From PMNU01 sp035479375 (lineage in GTDB: Bacteria > Patescibacteriota > Saccharimonadia > Saccharimonadales > UBA4665), in contig DATIIT010000006.1 in assembly GCA_035479375.1 (NCBI GenBank), forward strand, positions 28,241 to 92,240: DNA of 64,000 nucleotides. The letters run 5' to 3'. How positions within the stretch are numbered: the first letter of the stretch is position 1; each line of letters opens with the position of its first letter. Under the pieces are notes generated by a model. That model saw only the letters and a list, made by a program, of their open reading frames with translations. It was not told where the DNA came from and did not search any database. Below, one piece after another: positions 39,268 to 47,851 of the stretch. A program made the position numbers and the translations under genes.

Positions 39268-40818
39268 ATGTCTATACACACCGCGGCTGCGGAAGCCGTC
39301 TCTACAATGTTGCCTGCTCCGGAATTATCCGGTGCTGGTGGCGCCAACGGGAACCTGCCCACGAACGACGAACTGAACGCCGCGCTTTTTGGCACGCCGC
39401 CACCAGTTGAGCTGCCGCCGCTGCACTCCCCGGAGGAACCGCAAGCCGCCCGCGCAGAGCAGCCCACCATCCTAACCACCGAAAAGCTGGTGGACGAGAT
39501 CATTGGCGACGCCGTGCGCCTGCGCGAAGCGGCCGAGGCCGAGGGCATGCCCACGCCGGTGCTCACCATTGTGGCCGGCCTGCCCTACGGCGAAAAGCGT
39601 GGACACTTGCTGGAAGCCATAGAGGGCTACGCCCGCACCGGTGAAATCCCTGCCCCATACGGCGACACCACGTCGTATTCGTTTGGCAGCCTGGTGCCCC
39701 GCTCGGCCGAGGCCGGCGTGCAGCCCCGGCTCTTCCTGCCCAGAGAAGTTGCTGAGCACCCGGACACGCTGGCATTGCTGGAAAAGCTTGGGCTCGACCC
39801 GGCCAAAACGCTGGCAACCGGCCACAACTTGGGCGGCATCATGGACGACCTGCGGGCGCCGGTGCTGGAACGCAGCCAGCTGCTCCGGCGGCTCGCCGAC
39901 AACGAGCTCATCCAAACCCAGCTGGCCAACGGCGAGGGCACCGACGGCTTTACCGAGGAGCAAATCAGGGGCGAGCTGCGCACCATCGCTTTTGAGATTT
40001 CCCTTATGAGCGGACGCGTCGCCGAGCTGGATAGGCACATAGACATCCGCCTCACCGAAGAAGACGCCAAAATCACCGCCATCGTGGCCACCGAAAACGA
40101 CAACCCAGAGACCAACGCCGTGATCGCCATGATGCCCACCTACACCTACGAAGGCGCCCAAAATACCCGGCGCGCCTTCACCAACAACCTCAAGGATGTT
40201 GACGGGCTCAGCCTACACACGCCGCGCGAAGAGCGCCGCTGGGACGAGGCCACCGCACGTGCCGTGTGGCGCTGCGCTGAATACTTTGCCGGCCGGGCGA
40301 TTCCGCGGAAATTATTAGTACAGCTCGGGCTCGGCCAGCTGGTGGGGCGCCGGCTGGAACAAATTGCCCACCCTGGCACGGTGGTTGACGGGCAAGGCCC
40401 GATCACCGCCTGGGTCAAGAACCCGGGCGAGCAAGAAGTTGGCGTACTCATGAGCGCTACGCGCGGCGCCGAAATCATCGATGCCGGCAAGATTGTCGCC
40501 GCGCGCTGGGGGCGCGGCCTCATGAAATTCTTTGGCCAGCGCCGCCTGCTGATTATTGACGCCGGCTCGGTCACGGTTACCAACCCGGTTACCGGCAAGC
40601 GCGAGACCCGCGGCAACCTAGACATGTCCACACTGCCCACCGACGGCACCGTGGCAGCCACTGGGCCCAGGAATGGTGTTGGCCCGGTTACCGGCGCGAT
40701 TGTGCTACACCGCGCAGTGGAGGCTGCCGTTGAGCAATTCCACGCCCGGCCGCAGCGGCCGGCACCCACGGGCGTCCAGCTCCCTGCGCGGGAGCACGAG
40801 TTCGCCGCCGCAGCGTAA
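39268..40818 (+). CDS. orphan 516-residue protein
   Basis: I do not recognise this protein. The N-terminal 70 residues are Pro/Ala/Glu-rich and probably disordered. A helical domain follows (about 75-340) with long Leu/Glu/Arg stretches such as RSQLLRRLADNELIQTQLANGEG and a weak coiled-coil look. A mixed C-terminal domain (about 340-490) with AGRAIPRKLLVQLGLGQLVGRRL and LLIIDAGSVTVTNPV leads into an Ala-rich end. There is no membrane segment. I use ATG at 39268; a TTG two codons earlier is possible. It converges on the giant helicase gene with only 25 bases between the stops. Confidence 0.75.
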   Translation: MSIHTAAAEAVSTMLPAPELSGAGGANGNLPTNDELNAALFGTPPPVELPPLHSPEEPQAARAEQPTILTTEKLVDEIIGDAVRLREAAEAEGMPTPVLTIVAGLPYGEKRGHLLEAIEGYARTGEIPAPYGDTTSYSFGSLVPRSAEAGVQPRLFLPREVAEHPDTLALLEKLGLDPAKTLATGHNLGGIMDDLRAPVLERSQLLRRLADNELIQTQLANGEGTDGFTEEQIRGELRTIAFEISLMSGRVAELDRHIDIRLTEEDAKITAIVATENDNPETNAVIAMMPTYTYEGAQNTRRAFTNNLKDVDGLSLHTPREERRWDEATARAVWRCAEYFAGRAIPRKLLVQLGLGQLVGRRLEQIAHPGTVVDGQGPITAWVKNPGEQEVGVLMSATRGAEIIDAGKIVAARWGRGLMKFFGQRRLLIIDAGSVTVTNPVTGKRETRGNLDMSTLPTDGTVAATGPRNGVGPVTGAIVLHRAVEAAVEQFHARPQRPAPTGVQLPAREHEFAAAA

Positions 40819-40833
40819 TATAGGCGAGGCTGT

Positions 40834-40861
40834 GGCAAGCTGCCTAGCGCTTGGCCTTTTT
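40834..40861 (+). terminator. possible Rho-independent terminator
   Basis: GGCAAGC pairs with GCTTGGCC (one bulged base), followed by five T, just after the 516-residue gene. It overlaps the last codons of the convergent helicase gene. Confidence 0.35.
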
Positions 40862-43800
40862 CTGTTCTTGCTCGTACGCCTGCATAGCGGTACGCCATAC
40901 GCGCGCGGCGTATATGACGTCGTACTTAGTAGATAGGCTTGACGAGCGGGCAACGCGGGATTCACCCTGGCCAGGAACCACGCCGTGGGCCTGCAGCCAG
41001 GCTGGTAAATCTACTGCCTCAACGCCGAGATTTTTGGCCAGCTGCCCGTTAAACATCCAGCCACTTTCGACGGACTTGGCACCCTTGGCAGCGGTCTCCA
41101 CGCGGTATGCCAACTCCCGGTGTATCTGTTGCGTGCCGTCGTCCAGCTTGCGCAGGCGGTTACCGGGCGTCCGGTCTTGGGCAAGCAGACGCTTAAAGGC
41201 GACAGGGCTGCACGTGAGGCCTGCCATGAAATCGCCGACCGCTTGCCAGTGCGCCGGGTTAGTGTCTTCTGATGCGGGCGCGGCCTCTGGCTTGGCGCGG
41301 CGGACCACCTCCGGAAGTGGGAGTTGAGCTGACCCGTTCGACCCACGCTTGCCGCCACGGAGCCCCCCGATGATGGCAGTTGCAATGTTAAATGGCAACC
41401 TGTCCTCAGCTACTAACCCCGCATAGCCAAGCTGGGCGACAAGGCCATTCACCGCAGCACGAGAACGGCCGGTTGCTGCGGCGATGGCATCGAGGCTCAA
41501 TACAAGGTCGGGGTGGTCGGATTGGGGCGGCGCGGGTTCTAGTGCGGGAGCTGCTTGGGGCGGGAGGGGCACTGGGCCAGCAACCTGCTCAGTGGGCTCC
41601 GCGGGTGCGGGCCCAGACGGCGCGGGAGGGGCGGGCTCTGGCGCGGGGACCGGCTCTGGTTCTGGTGCCGCCTCCGGCTCGGCCACGGCCAGCGGGCGCA
41701 GCATTGCTTCGGGGATGCCCAGCAGCTCGATTTGCACCTTGCGGGCATACGCGGCTTGCTCAGCGGCCACCGGCTCGCCCGGCTTGGGCAGCCTGTCGTA
41801 ATCAATAAGGTCGAGCTTGGCTAGCATCTCTGGGTCTTTGGTGCCGGCCCGGCCGCGACCCTTCGTGCGGTAGTGCGTGGCAAATGTCTCCAGGTCGGCG
41901 ATATGGTGTACGGCCACGCTGTTGCCTGCGTCGCCCAAGCGCTTCTGCACGGTGCCATTCTTGACGTGCCTGTTGGCGCCAGACTCAGTAAGCCCACACC
42001 ATTCGGCGAAGTAGGACCGCGGCAGATCCCATGGCTCAACGTACACTTCAGTCAGGCGCCGCTCAAGCGCGTCGGCGTTCGGCAAACGCAGGTGCCGGGT
42101 GGCTTTTTTGCCGCCGTGCGGGATAAAACGCAATCCCGGATCCTGGTATTGCCCCTGGTCCTCTTCATTCATATTGGAAAGGACCGTAGCCACCATTACG
42201 CCGGTACGGCGCGCGATCTCCGGCACCGACCGTGTCACGGGCATTAAATCGGCGATGCGGGCGTGCTCGGCGCGCAACTCCCTGGCTATGTCGGCGGGCA
42301 CGAACACGCTTACACCATTGTAGGCACTATCCGGCCCGTGGCGCTGCCGGACGGGCCTAACATTTCGCGCCCCAAGAAATGCGGTCACAAAATTATCGCC
42401 ACATTCTGAGGTGAGCGCGGTGAGCCACTCCACTGTATCATCAGCTACCGGGACGGTCTCCAGCCAGGCGACAATTTGGTCGACATGCTGGGACGTGTAC
42501 CGCCAGCCGGCTTTACTGTGAGGGACGGCTGGTTTTATCTTTTCTGTGAGCACAATCCCGCATTCCCGCGCGCCGACCGTCACGAGGCTGGGTGGGATGC
42601 CCAGCAGGACGCCCACCTGGTCCTCGGACCAGGTCTCGCCTTGTGCTACTTTAGGGATAGTGTGAGTGTCCAGGTATTTTTGCACGGTTTCGGTATGGTA
42701 ATAGCGGACGCCAACTTCGGACGTAAAACTGTACACTAGCGCAGAGGGCACCCCTTTACGCATTTGCCCGTTGTCTTCGTCCTGGTACACAAACTTTGCC
42801 AAGTTGTTCTTCCACCACCACCGGCTGATGCCTGGATAGTCTTCGGCGAGCTGCGCGAACGTGGTCTCGTAGCCCTCCGGGCGGATGTACCTGTCGCGCG
42901 CCGGGTCGTCGTCGGCCATAACCACCTCAACGAGCGGCCGGCCAGCGGGCTGGAGCGCTTCGCGGACGTCTACCGGCAGGCCGTCCATGAGGCGTTGGAG
43001 GTCGTCGTCTTCGGCAGATTTTCCGCTGGCGGTGCGGGCAGTGCTGCGGCCAGACGTGGCAGGGCCGCTTGCGGCGGGTTCGGCCTCGTCGTCTATTTGC
43101 TTGGCGGCGGCGATTATAGCCTCAATGTCGTCCGTGCCGATTATCCCTGCGGTGATCTCGTTAAACCCAAACAGCATCTCGGCAGTAACGACAGGGCGCT
43201 TGCCTGCCTCTGGCTCAAACAGGATCTGCGCAATGATGGCCACTTTGTTAGGGTTGTTTGGGTCAAAACGGAACAGGCGCCCCATGCGCTGTTCCAGGGA
43301 TATGAGGGGTTGCGCGCCATTCAGTATCGCAACCTCAATGTCCGGCCTATCCCACCCGCGCTCCGCCATGCCGGTGGTTGTGAGCGAGCCGCCGTCGGCC
43401 TCTTCAAAGTCGCTAATAGCATCCTGGCTATCTGGGCGGTGGACGCCGATGGGCTCGGCATAGATGGTGTCTGGGTCATACTCGTCCCCAAGGAAGTCTG
43501 GTGCCCCTACTTGTACGAGCCGCGCGATCTCCCTGGCCTGGGCATTTTTGCCGCCGGGTTGGCAGTACACCACAGTCTTTTTGCGCTGTCTGATGAATTC
43601 CAATGTGAGCGCAGCGGCGATTTCTTGGGCATGCGCTTTGTCGCGGGCCACAAAGGTGATGATGCGCGGCCGCACAATAATATTGCGCTTGGCCGCCTCC
43701 AGCAGCGTCACCGGGCGGATGTGGTGCGCCATGCGCTGCAGGTCCTTGCGCGCGCTCTGTTTTGGCGTGGCAGTAAGCAGCAATATTTTGCTGTTGGGGA

Positions 43801-44911
43801 AACGCGCCAGGATGTCGAGGCGGCGGTCGCTGAGCATGGTGTCGGCTTCGTCTACTACTACAAGCGGGAAATCGTCCGGGTTTATGAGTCCACTGGCCTT
43901 GTCCTCTTCCGGGGCGCCCTCACCGCCGTCTGAATTTAAGACATTTCCCACCGACACGGTTGTGACGGCAACGAGGTTGCCGCTCGCGCCCTGCGCGTCA
44001 ATGCTGCCTTCCATAATGGCGGTTGCGGTGGTGCCCTCGGGCAGGCAGCGCATCAGGGTACGATCCGGGTCGATGGCATCGTTGACCGCTTTTTGCCCGT
44101 TGGTAACCCACAGCACCCGGGGCGAGCCAGGCGCAGGCCCAGCACCGTTCTTGGCCAGCCAGTCGCCGGCCATGAGGGTCTTGCCGCTGGAAGTTGGCGA
44201 GACCACAAGGAAGGCATTTTCCCAACGCGCCACTGTACCCATGCGCGTTTGTTCTGCCGCCCGCGGTGGCGACACCGTAAACCAACGCAGGGCGTCTGCC
44301 ACATAGGCTTGCAGGCCGATGCGGGCATCGGTCTCGCCGTCTTCCGTGGCCGGCCGCGTCCAGGCGGCGCTGGGCAGCGATTCCGGGGGCGTGGTGAGCA
44401 ATTTGCTGGCCATGCGCACCTGGGTTGCTGCATGGCGGAGCTGGGGATGGTGTGGCGCCACAAGCCCGCGCAGCGCAACGGCTGCGGCAGCGGCCGGGGT
44501 GCCCCCCTTTTGCAAATCGGCCAGATAGCTGTTAAACGTTGCTTCATCCACTGGCCCATCGGGGCCACGCGCTTGGCGGCGGACAGCTGCTAGTGCCCTC
44601 AGGCCGGTAACATAGGTGGTGCCGTACACAGAAGAGCCTTGCCAGTCAATTTCTTCGGGCGGTGTGAGGGTGGGCAGTATCTCGCGCACCGCCTGGGGAT
44701 ACGCCTCTTCTGCCGACAGCCCAAGCACGGCCAGAACCGGAGCAACAAGATACTGCTCCGGCGGCCGAAATTCCGGGGGCTGGGGCTGTGTGTTAATGGG
44801 TCCACCTCGTAAACGTATCGTGTCCCGGTATTGTAAGGAGCGCTGCCCCAACGCGTCAAGCGTAATATAGCCGCCCAGGGCAGCGCCAAAATGCGCTATA
44901 CTGGTAACCAT
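40844..44911 (-). CDS. giant SF2 helicase with C-terminal helix-turn-helix-like array
   Basis: About 1355 residues from the ATG at 44909-44911. An N-terminal region of 230 residues of unknown fold is followed by an SF2 core: Walker A PTSSGKT (239-245), DEAD (354-357), TAT (380-382) and motif VI QRMGRLFR (541-548). The remaining ~775 residues hold several short helix-turn-helix-like units (for example TFAQLAEDYPGISRWWWKN, VPEIARRTGVMVATVLSNM, YFAEWCGLTESGANRHVKN), a Pro/Ala/Glu-rich linker at about 1070-1130, and two more such units. The start is uncertain: a promoter with -35/-10 at 44859-44830 lies inside this frame, and an ATT at 44797 follows GAGGTGGA by a few bases. DNA remodelling or transcription-linked work is inferred. 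Confidence 0.85.
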   Translation of the reverse strand: MVTSIAHFGAALGGYITLDALGQRSLQYRDTIRLRGGPINTQPQPPEFRPPEQYLVAPVLAVLGLSAEEAYPQAVREILPTLTPPEEIDWQGSSVYGTTYVTGLRALAAVRRQARGPDGPVDEATFNSYLADLQKGGTPAAAAAVALRGLVAPHHPQLRHAATQVRMASKLLTTPPESLPSAAWTRPATEDGETDARIGLQAYVADALRWFTVSPPRAAEQTRMGTVARWENAFLVVSPTSSGKTLMAGDWLAKNGAGPAPGSPRVLWVTNGQKAVNDAIDPDRTLMRCLPEGTTATAIMEGSIDAQGASGNLVAVTTVSVGNVLNSDGGEGAPEEDKASGLINPDDFPLVVVDEADTMLSDRRLDILARFPNSKILLLTATPKQSARKDLQRMAHHIRPVTLLEAAKRNIIVRPRIITFVARDKAHAQEIAAALTLEFIRQRKKTVVYCQPGGKNAQAREIARLVQVGAPDFLGDEYDPDTIYAEPIGVHRPDSQDAISDFEEADGGSLTTTGMAERGWDRPDIEVAILNGAQPLISLEQRMGRLFRFDPNNPNKVAIIAQILFEPEAGKRPVVTAEMLFGFNEITAGIIGTDDIEAIIAAAKQIDDEAEPAASGPATSGRSTARTASGKSAEDDDLQRLMDGLPVDVREALQPAGRPLVEVVMADDDPARDRYIRPEGYETTFAQLAEDYPGISRWWWKNNLAKFVYQDEDNGQMRKGVPSALVYSFTSEVGVRYYHTETVQKYLDTHTIPKVAQGETWSEDQVGVLLGIPPSLVTVGARECGIVLTEKIKPAVPHSKAGWRYTSQHVDQIVAWLETVPVADDTVEWLTALTSECGDNFVTAFLGARNVRPVRQRHGPDSAYNGVSVFVPADIARELRAEHARIADLMPVTRSVPEIARRTGVMVATVLSNMNEEDQGQYQDPGLRFIPHGGKKATRHLRLPNADALERRLTEVYVEPWDLPRSYFAEWCGLTESGANRHVKNGTVQKRLGDAGNSVAVHHIADLETFATHYRTKGRGRAGTKDPEMLAKLDLIDYDRLPKPGEPVAAEQAAYARKVQIELLGIPEAMLRPLAVAEPEAAPEPEPVPAPEPAPPAPSGPAPAEPTEQVAGPVPLPPQAAPALEPAPPQSDHPDLVLSLDAIAAATGRSRAAVNGLVAQLGYAGLVAEDRLPFNIATAIIGGLRGGKRGSNGSAQLPLPEVVRRAKPEAAPASEDTNPAHWQAVGDFMAGLTCSPVAFKRLLAQDRTPGNRLRKLDDGTQQIHRELAYRVETAAKGAKSVESGWMFNGQLAKNLGVEAVDLPAWLQAHGVVPGQGESRVARSSSLSTKYDVIYAARVWRTAMQAYEQEQKKAKR
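44830..44859 (-). promoter_or_regulatory. promoter inside the 5' end of the giant helicase frame
   Basis: TTGACG (44854-44859), an 18-base spacer and TACAAT (44830-44835) on the minus strand. A transcript from here would start near 44823 and favour a shorter helicase. Confidence 0.45.
44897..44902 (+). promoter_or_regulatory. -10 box of the GH63-like gene (leaderless)
   Basis: TATACT followed by seven bases (GGTAACC) and the ATG at 44910. Confidence 0.55.
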
Positions 44912-46241
44912 GAGCGATTCCGAAGACCTCCGGGCGGGCGCCAAAGCGCTCCTGGAAGCCAACGACCGCGGGCTGTACACCATCCCGGCCGAGGGCCTGT
45001 ATCCGCACCAATGGCTGTGGGACAGCTGTTTTATCGCCATTGGCCAGCGGCATTACGACGTGGAGCGCGCCAAAATGGAAATTTTAAGCCTGCTGGGCGG
45101 CCAGTGGAGCAACGGCATGGTGCCGCACATCGTCTTTAGCCATGGGCACGAATTTAGGCGTGACCAAAACTTCTGGCACAGCAGCCTGAGCCCGTTCGCC
45201 CCAGACGACATCGCCACCAGCGGCATCACCCAACCGCCCATGCTGGCCGAGGCCATTGTGCGCATTGGCGAAAAACTGCCGGCCGTGGAGCGCCGCAGCT
45301 GGTACCGGCAAGTGTTCCCCAACCTCCTGGCCTACCACGAGTGGCTCTTCACCGAGCGTGACCCGCACGGCGAGGGCCTGAGCCTGCAAATCCACCCCTG
45401 GGAAACCGGCCTAGACAACACTCCGCCCTGGATGAGCGAAATGCACGACCACCTCTTGCCCGGCTGGATCCGCGCCCTGCGCGCCACGCACCTGGACAGT
45501 CTGGTGGGCATGTTCCGCCGCGACTCGCACGTGGAGCCGCGCGGCAAGCGTTACTCCACGGTGGACGCGCTGGCCATGTTTGACGCCCAGCGGCGCATGA
45601 AGCGCAAGGCGTATAACATCCAGCATATTTTGGACCACTCGCTGTTTGCTATTGAGGACTTGGCGTTTAACTCTATATTTATGCGCGCCAACCAACACCT
45701 GCTGGATATTGCCAAGGCGCTGCGCGCCGATGTCCCGCCGGAGCTGCAAGCGCGCATCAAGCTCGGCGCCAAGACCTTTGAAGAGCTGTGGGACCCGTAC
45801 ACCGAGAGCTACTACCCGCGCGATTTCATCACCCACCGCCTCTTAAAAGAGCCGAGCATCGCCGGGCTGCTGCCGCTGTACGCCGGCGTTATCTCCAAAG
45901 AGCGCGCGGCCGTGTTGGTAAAATCTTTGGAGAACGAGCACCTGTTTGGCCCGGCTTTCCCGGTGCCGAGCGTGCCGCTCAACTCGCCGTGGTTCCAGCC
46001 CACCGGCTACTGGCAAGGCCCCAGCTGGTTTAACACCAACTGGCTGGTCATCGACGGCCTGCGGCGCTACGGCTACCGCGAGCACGCCGCGGCGCTTGCC
46101 GAGGCCACCCTGGAATTGGCCAAAAACCATGGCTTTGCCGAGTACTTCAACCCGCTGGACGGCTCGCCGCACGGCGCGCGCGAATTTAGCTGGACAGCGG
46201 CGCTCACCATCGACCTCTTGGCTGCGGAAGGCAAACACTAA
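44910..46241 (+). CDS. GH63/mannosylglycerate-hydrolase-like glycosidase
   Basis: A 443-residue (alpha/alpha)6-barrel glycosidase. Motifs typical of the trehalase/GH63/MGH group are present: YPHQWLWDSCF near residue 30, HPWETGLDNTP (the Asp being the usual general acid), YTESYYPRDF, and PTGYWQGPSWFNTNW followed by the C-terminal FSWTAAL. There is no signal peptide, so it acts in the cytoplasm on an alpha-linked sugar or glycoside such as mannosylglycerate or a trehalose-like solute. Its ATG shares the CATG with the opposing helicase frame, and its stop overlaps the next start by one base (TAATG). Confidence 0.88.
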   Translation: MSDSEDLRAGAKALLEANDRGLYTIPAEGLYPHQWLWDSCFIAIGQRHYDVERAKMEILSLLGGQWSNGMVPHIVFSHGHEFRRDQNFWHSSLSPFAPDDIATSGITQPPMLAEAIVRIGEKLPAVERRSWYRQVFPNLLAYHEWLFTERDPHGEGLSLQIHPWETGLDNTPPWMSEMHDHLLPGWIRALRATHLDSLVGMFRRDSHVEPRGKRYSTVDALAMFDAQRRMKRKAYNIQHILDHSLFAIEDLAFNSIFMRANQHLLDIAKALRADVPPELQARIKLGAKTFEELWDPYTESYYPRDFITHRLLKEPSIAGLLPLYAGVISKERAAVLVKSLENEHLFGPAFPVPSVPLNSPWFQPTGYWQGPSWFNTNWLVIDGLRRYGYREHAAALAEATLELAKNHGFAEYFNPLDGSPHGAREFSWTAALTIDLLAAEGKH

Positions 46242-47119
46242 TGCAGCCCCGCCGCCCGCAGCCCGGCAGCCAAAAACGCCCGCTGTACCGCGACCCGCGC
46301 TACACCCAACGCCAGCCGCTGGGCATGGAGCCAATTTCGCCGCGCTCCGCCCGGTTCAAGCGCATGACGCGCAAGGAGTTCTTGGCAACGCTGGCGGCGC
46401 TCGTTGTGGGTGCGCTCCTGTTTGCGTTTTTCTGGCACCACCACGATGCCGGCCGGCCGGCAGCCCACCCCGCCGGGCAACAAGCCACAGCCCAGCAGTT
46501 CAATAAAAAGCAGTATTCCCAGTCTGACCCCGCCAGCCTGTGGGTGGTGGTGAACAAGCACAGGCCGCTCAGCCCGCTGGACTACGCGCCGGCCGACCTC
46601 GTAAACCCCAATATGCCGCTCCGCCTCAACAAAGCCGATGGCGAAATGCAGGTGCGCGCCCCGGCCGCGGCCGGGCTGGAAGAGCTCAATGCCGCCGCTT
46701 CGCAACAAGGCCTCCACCTAATGTTGGCCAGCGGCTACCGCTCGTACCCGTTGCAGGTCTCGGTGTACAACAGTGAGGTGCGCGCCAACGGCCAGGCCGG
46801 CGCCGACCAAGAAAGCGCCCGCCCCGGCTACAGCGAGCACCAAACCGGCCTGGCCGCAGACCTTGAACCGCTCAGCCGCAAATGCGAGGTGCAAACCTGC
46901 TTTGCCGACACTCCCGAGGGCATCTGGCTGGCCGCCAACGCCTGGAAGTACGGCTTCACCTTGCGCTACCAGCAAAACGCCAAGCCCATCACCGGGTATG
47001 AATACGAGCCCTGGCACGTGCGCTTCATAGGCAAACCCCTGGCCGCCGAGCTGCACCGCACCGCCGTACCCACGCTCGAGCAATTCTTTGGGCTGCCAGA
47101 CGCGCCAAATTATCAGTAG
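46241..47119 (+). CDS. VanY-type D-Ala-D-Ala carboxypeptidase, membrane anchored
   Basis: A 292-residue protein. A basic, Pro/Arg-rich N terminus of about 45 residues, one membrane helix (about 48-66) and a linker lead to a peptidase M15B domain with SGYRSYPLQVSVYN, the zinc motif SEHQTGLAADL (His and Asp ligands) and EPWHVRF (catalytic Glu and third ligand). It would trim D-Ala from peptidoglycan stems outside the membrane, either on the cell's own wall or on a neighbour's. It is coupled to the glycosidase by TAATG. Confidence 0.92.
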   Translation: MQPRRPQPGSQKRPLYRDPRYTQRQPLGMEPISPRSARFKRMTRKEFLATLAALVVGALLFAFFWHHHDAGRPAAHPAGQQATAQQFNKKQYSQSDPASLWVVVNKHRPLSPLDYAPADLVNPNMPLRLNKADGEMQVRAPAAAGLEELNAAASQQGLHLMLASGYRSYPLQVSVYNSEVRANGQAGADQESARPGYSEHQTGLAADLEPLSRKCEVQTCFADTPEGIWLAANAWKYGFTLRYQQNAKPITGYEYEPWHVRFIGKPLAAELHRTAVPTLEQFFGLPDAPNYQ

Positions 47120-47187
47120 CCGCGCTGGCCACCAGCCGCATGCTGCGCTAGCCCAGCCGCCGCCCGCGCCTACCCGCCCGCGCCGCG

Positions 47188-47850
47188 CTAGCGCTCACCC
47201 TCCCACTCAGCATAAAACTCGTCCAGAAACTGCTCCATAAATTCGTGGCGTTTGGCCGCAAAACGGCGCGCCGCATCGGTGTTAAGCCGGTCTTTTAACA
47301 GCAGCAGCTTCTCGTAAAAATGGTTGATGCTGGTGTTATCTTTGACCTGGTTTTTGTATGCCTCAAACGAGGTGAACTGCTGCGGCTTGTGCGCTGGGTC
47401 GTACATTTGCCGCCCAAACGCGCCGCCAAAGGTAAACACCCGCGCGATACCAATGGCGCCGATGGCGTCCAGCCGGTCGGCATCTTGCACAATTTTGCCC
47501 TCCAGCGACTCCATGGCGTGTTGGTTGGTGCCGCCGCGGAAGGACACGTGGCGCACAATGTAGGCCACCTGCTCGGTCACCTCTGGGTCGGTGCCCAAAC
47601 CTTCCAGCCACTGCTGCGCGGTGCGCGGGCCGATCTCGGTGTCGCCGTTGTGGAATTTCCAGTCGGCGATGTCGTGCAGCAGCGCGCCCAATTGCACCAC
47701 TAACAAGTTGGCGCCTTTTTCTTGCCGGGCCAGATGCAGCGCCAGTTTTTCCACGCGCGCAACGTGCCACCAATCGTGGGCGTTCGTCTCTTTGCGCAGG
47801 GTGTCTTCGGCGTATTTGCGGGTGCGCTTGATGAGTTCGGCGCCGGTCAC
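47188..47850 (-). CDS. HD-domain phosphohydrolase
   Basis: A 220-residue metal-dependent phosphohydrolase of the YedJ-like HD type. Metal ligands are visible as HDWWHVARV (first His), ALLHDIADWKF (HD pair) and VQDADRLDAIGAIGIAR (last Asp). The substrate is unknown; small nucleotides are usual. The start is a GTG one base after the rmuC stop, so it is coupled to rmuC. Confidence 0.9.
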   Translation of the reverse strand: MTGAELIKRTRKYAEDTLRKETNAHDWWHVARVEKLALHLARQEKGANLLVVQLGALLHDIADWKFHNGDTEIGPRTAQQWLEGLGTDPEVTEQVAYIVRHVSFRGGTNQHAMESLEGKIVQDADRLDAIGAIGIARVFTFGGAFGRQMYDPAHKPQQFTSFEAYKNQVKDNTSINHFYEKLLLLKDRLNTDAARRFAAKRHEFMEQFLDEFYAEWEGER

Positions 47851-47851
47851 G

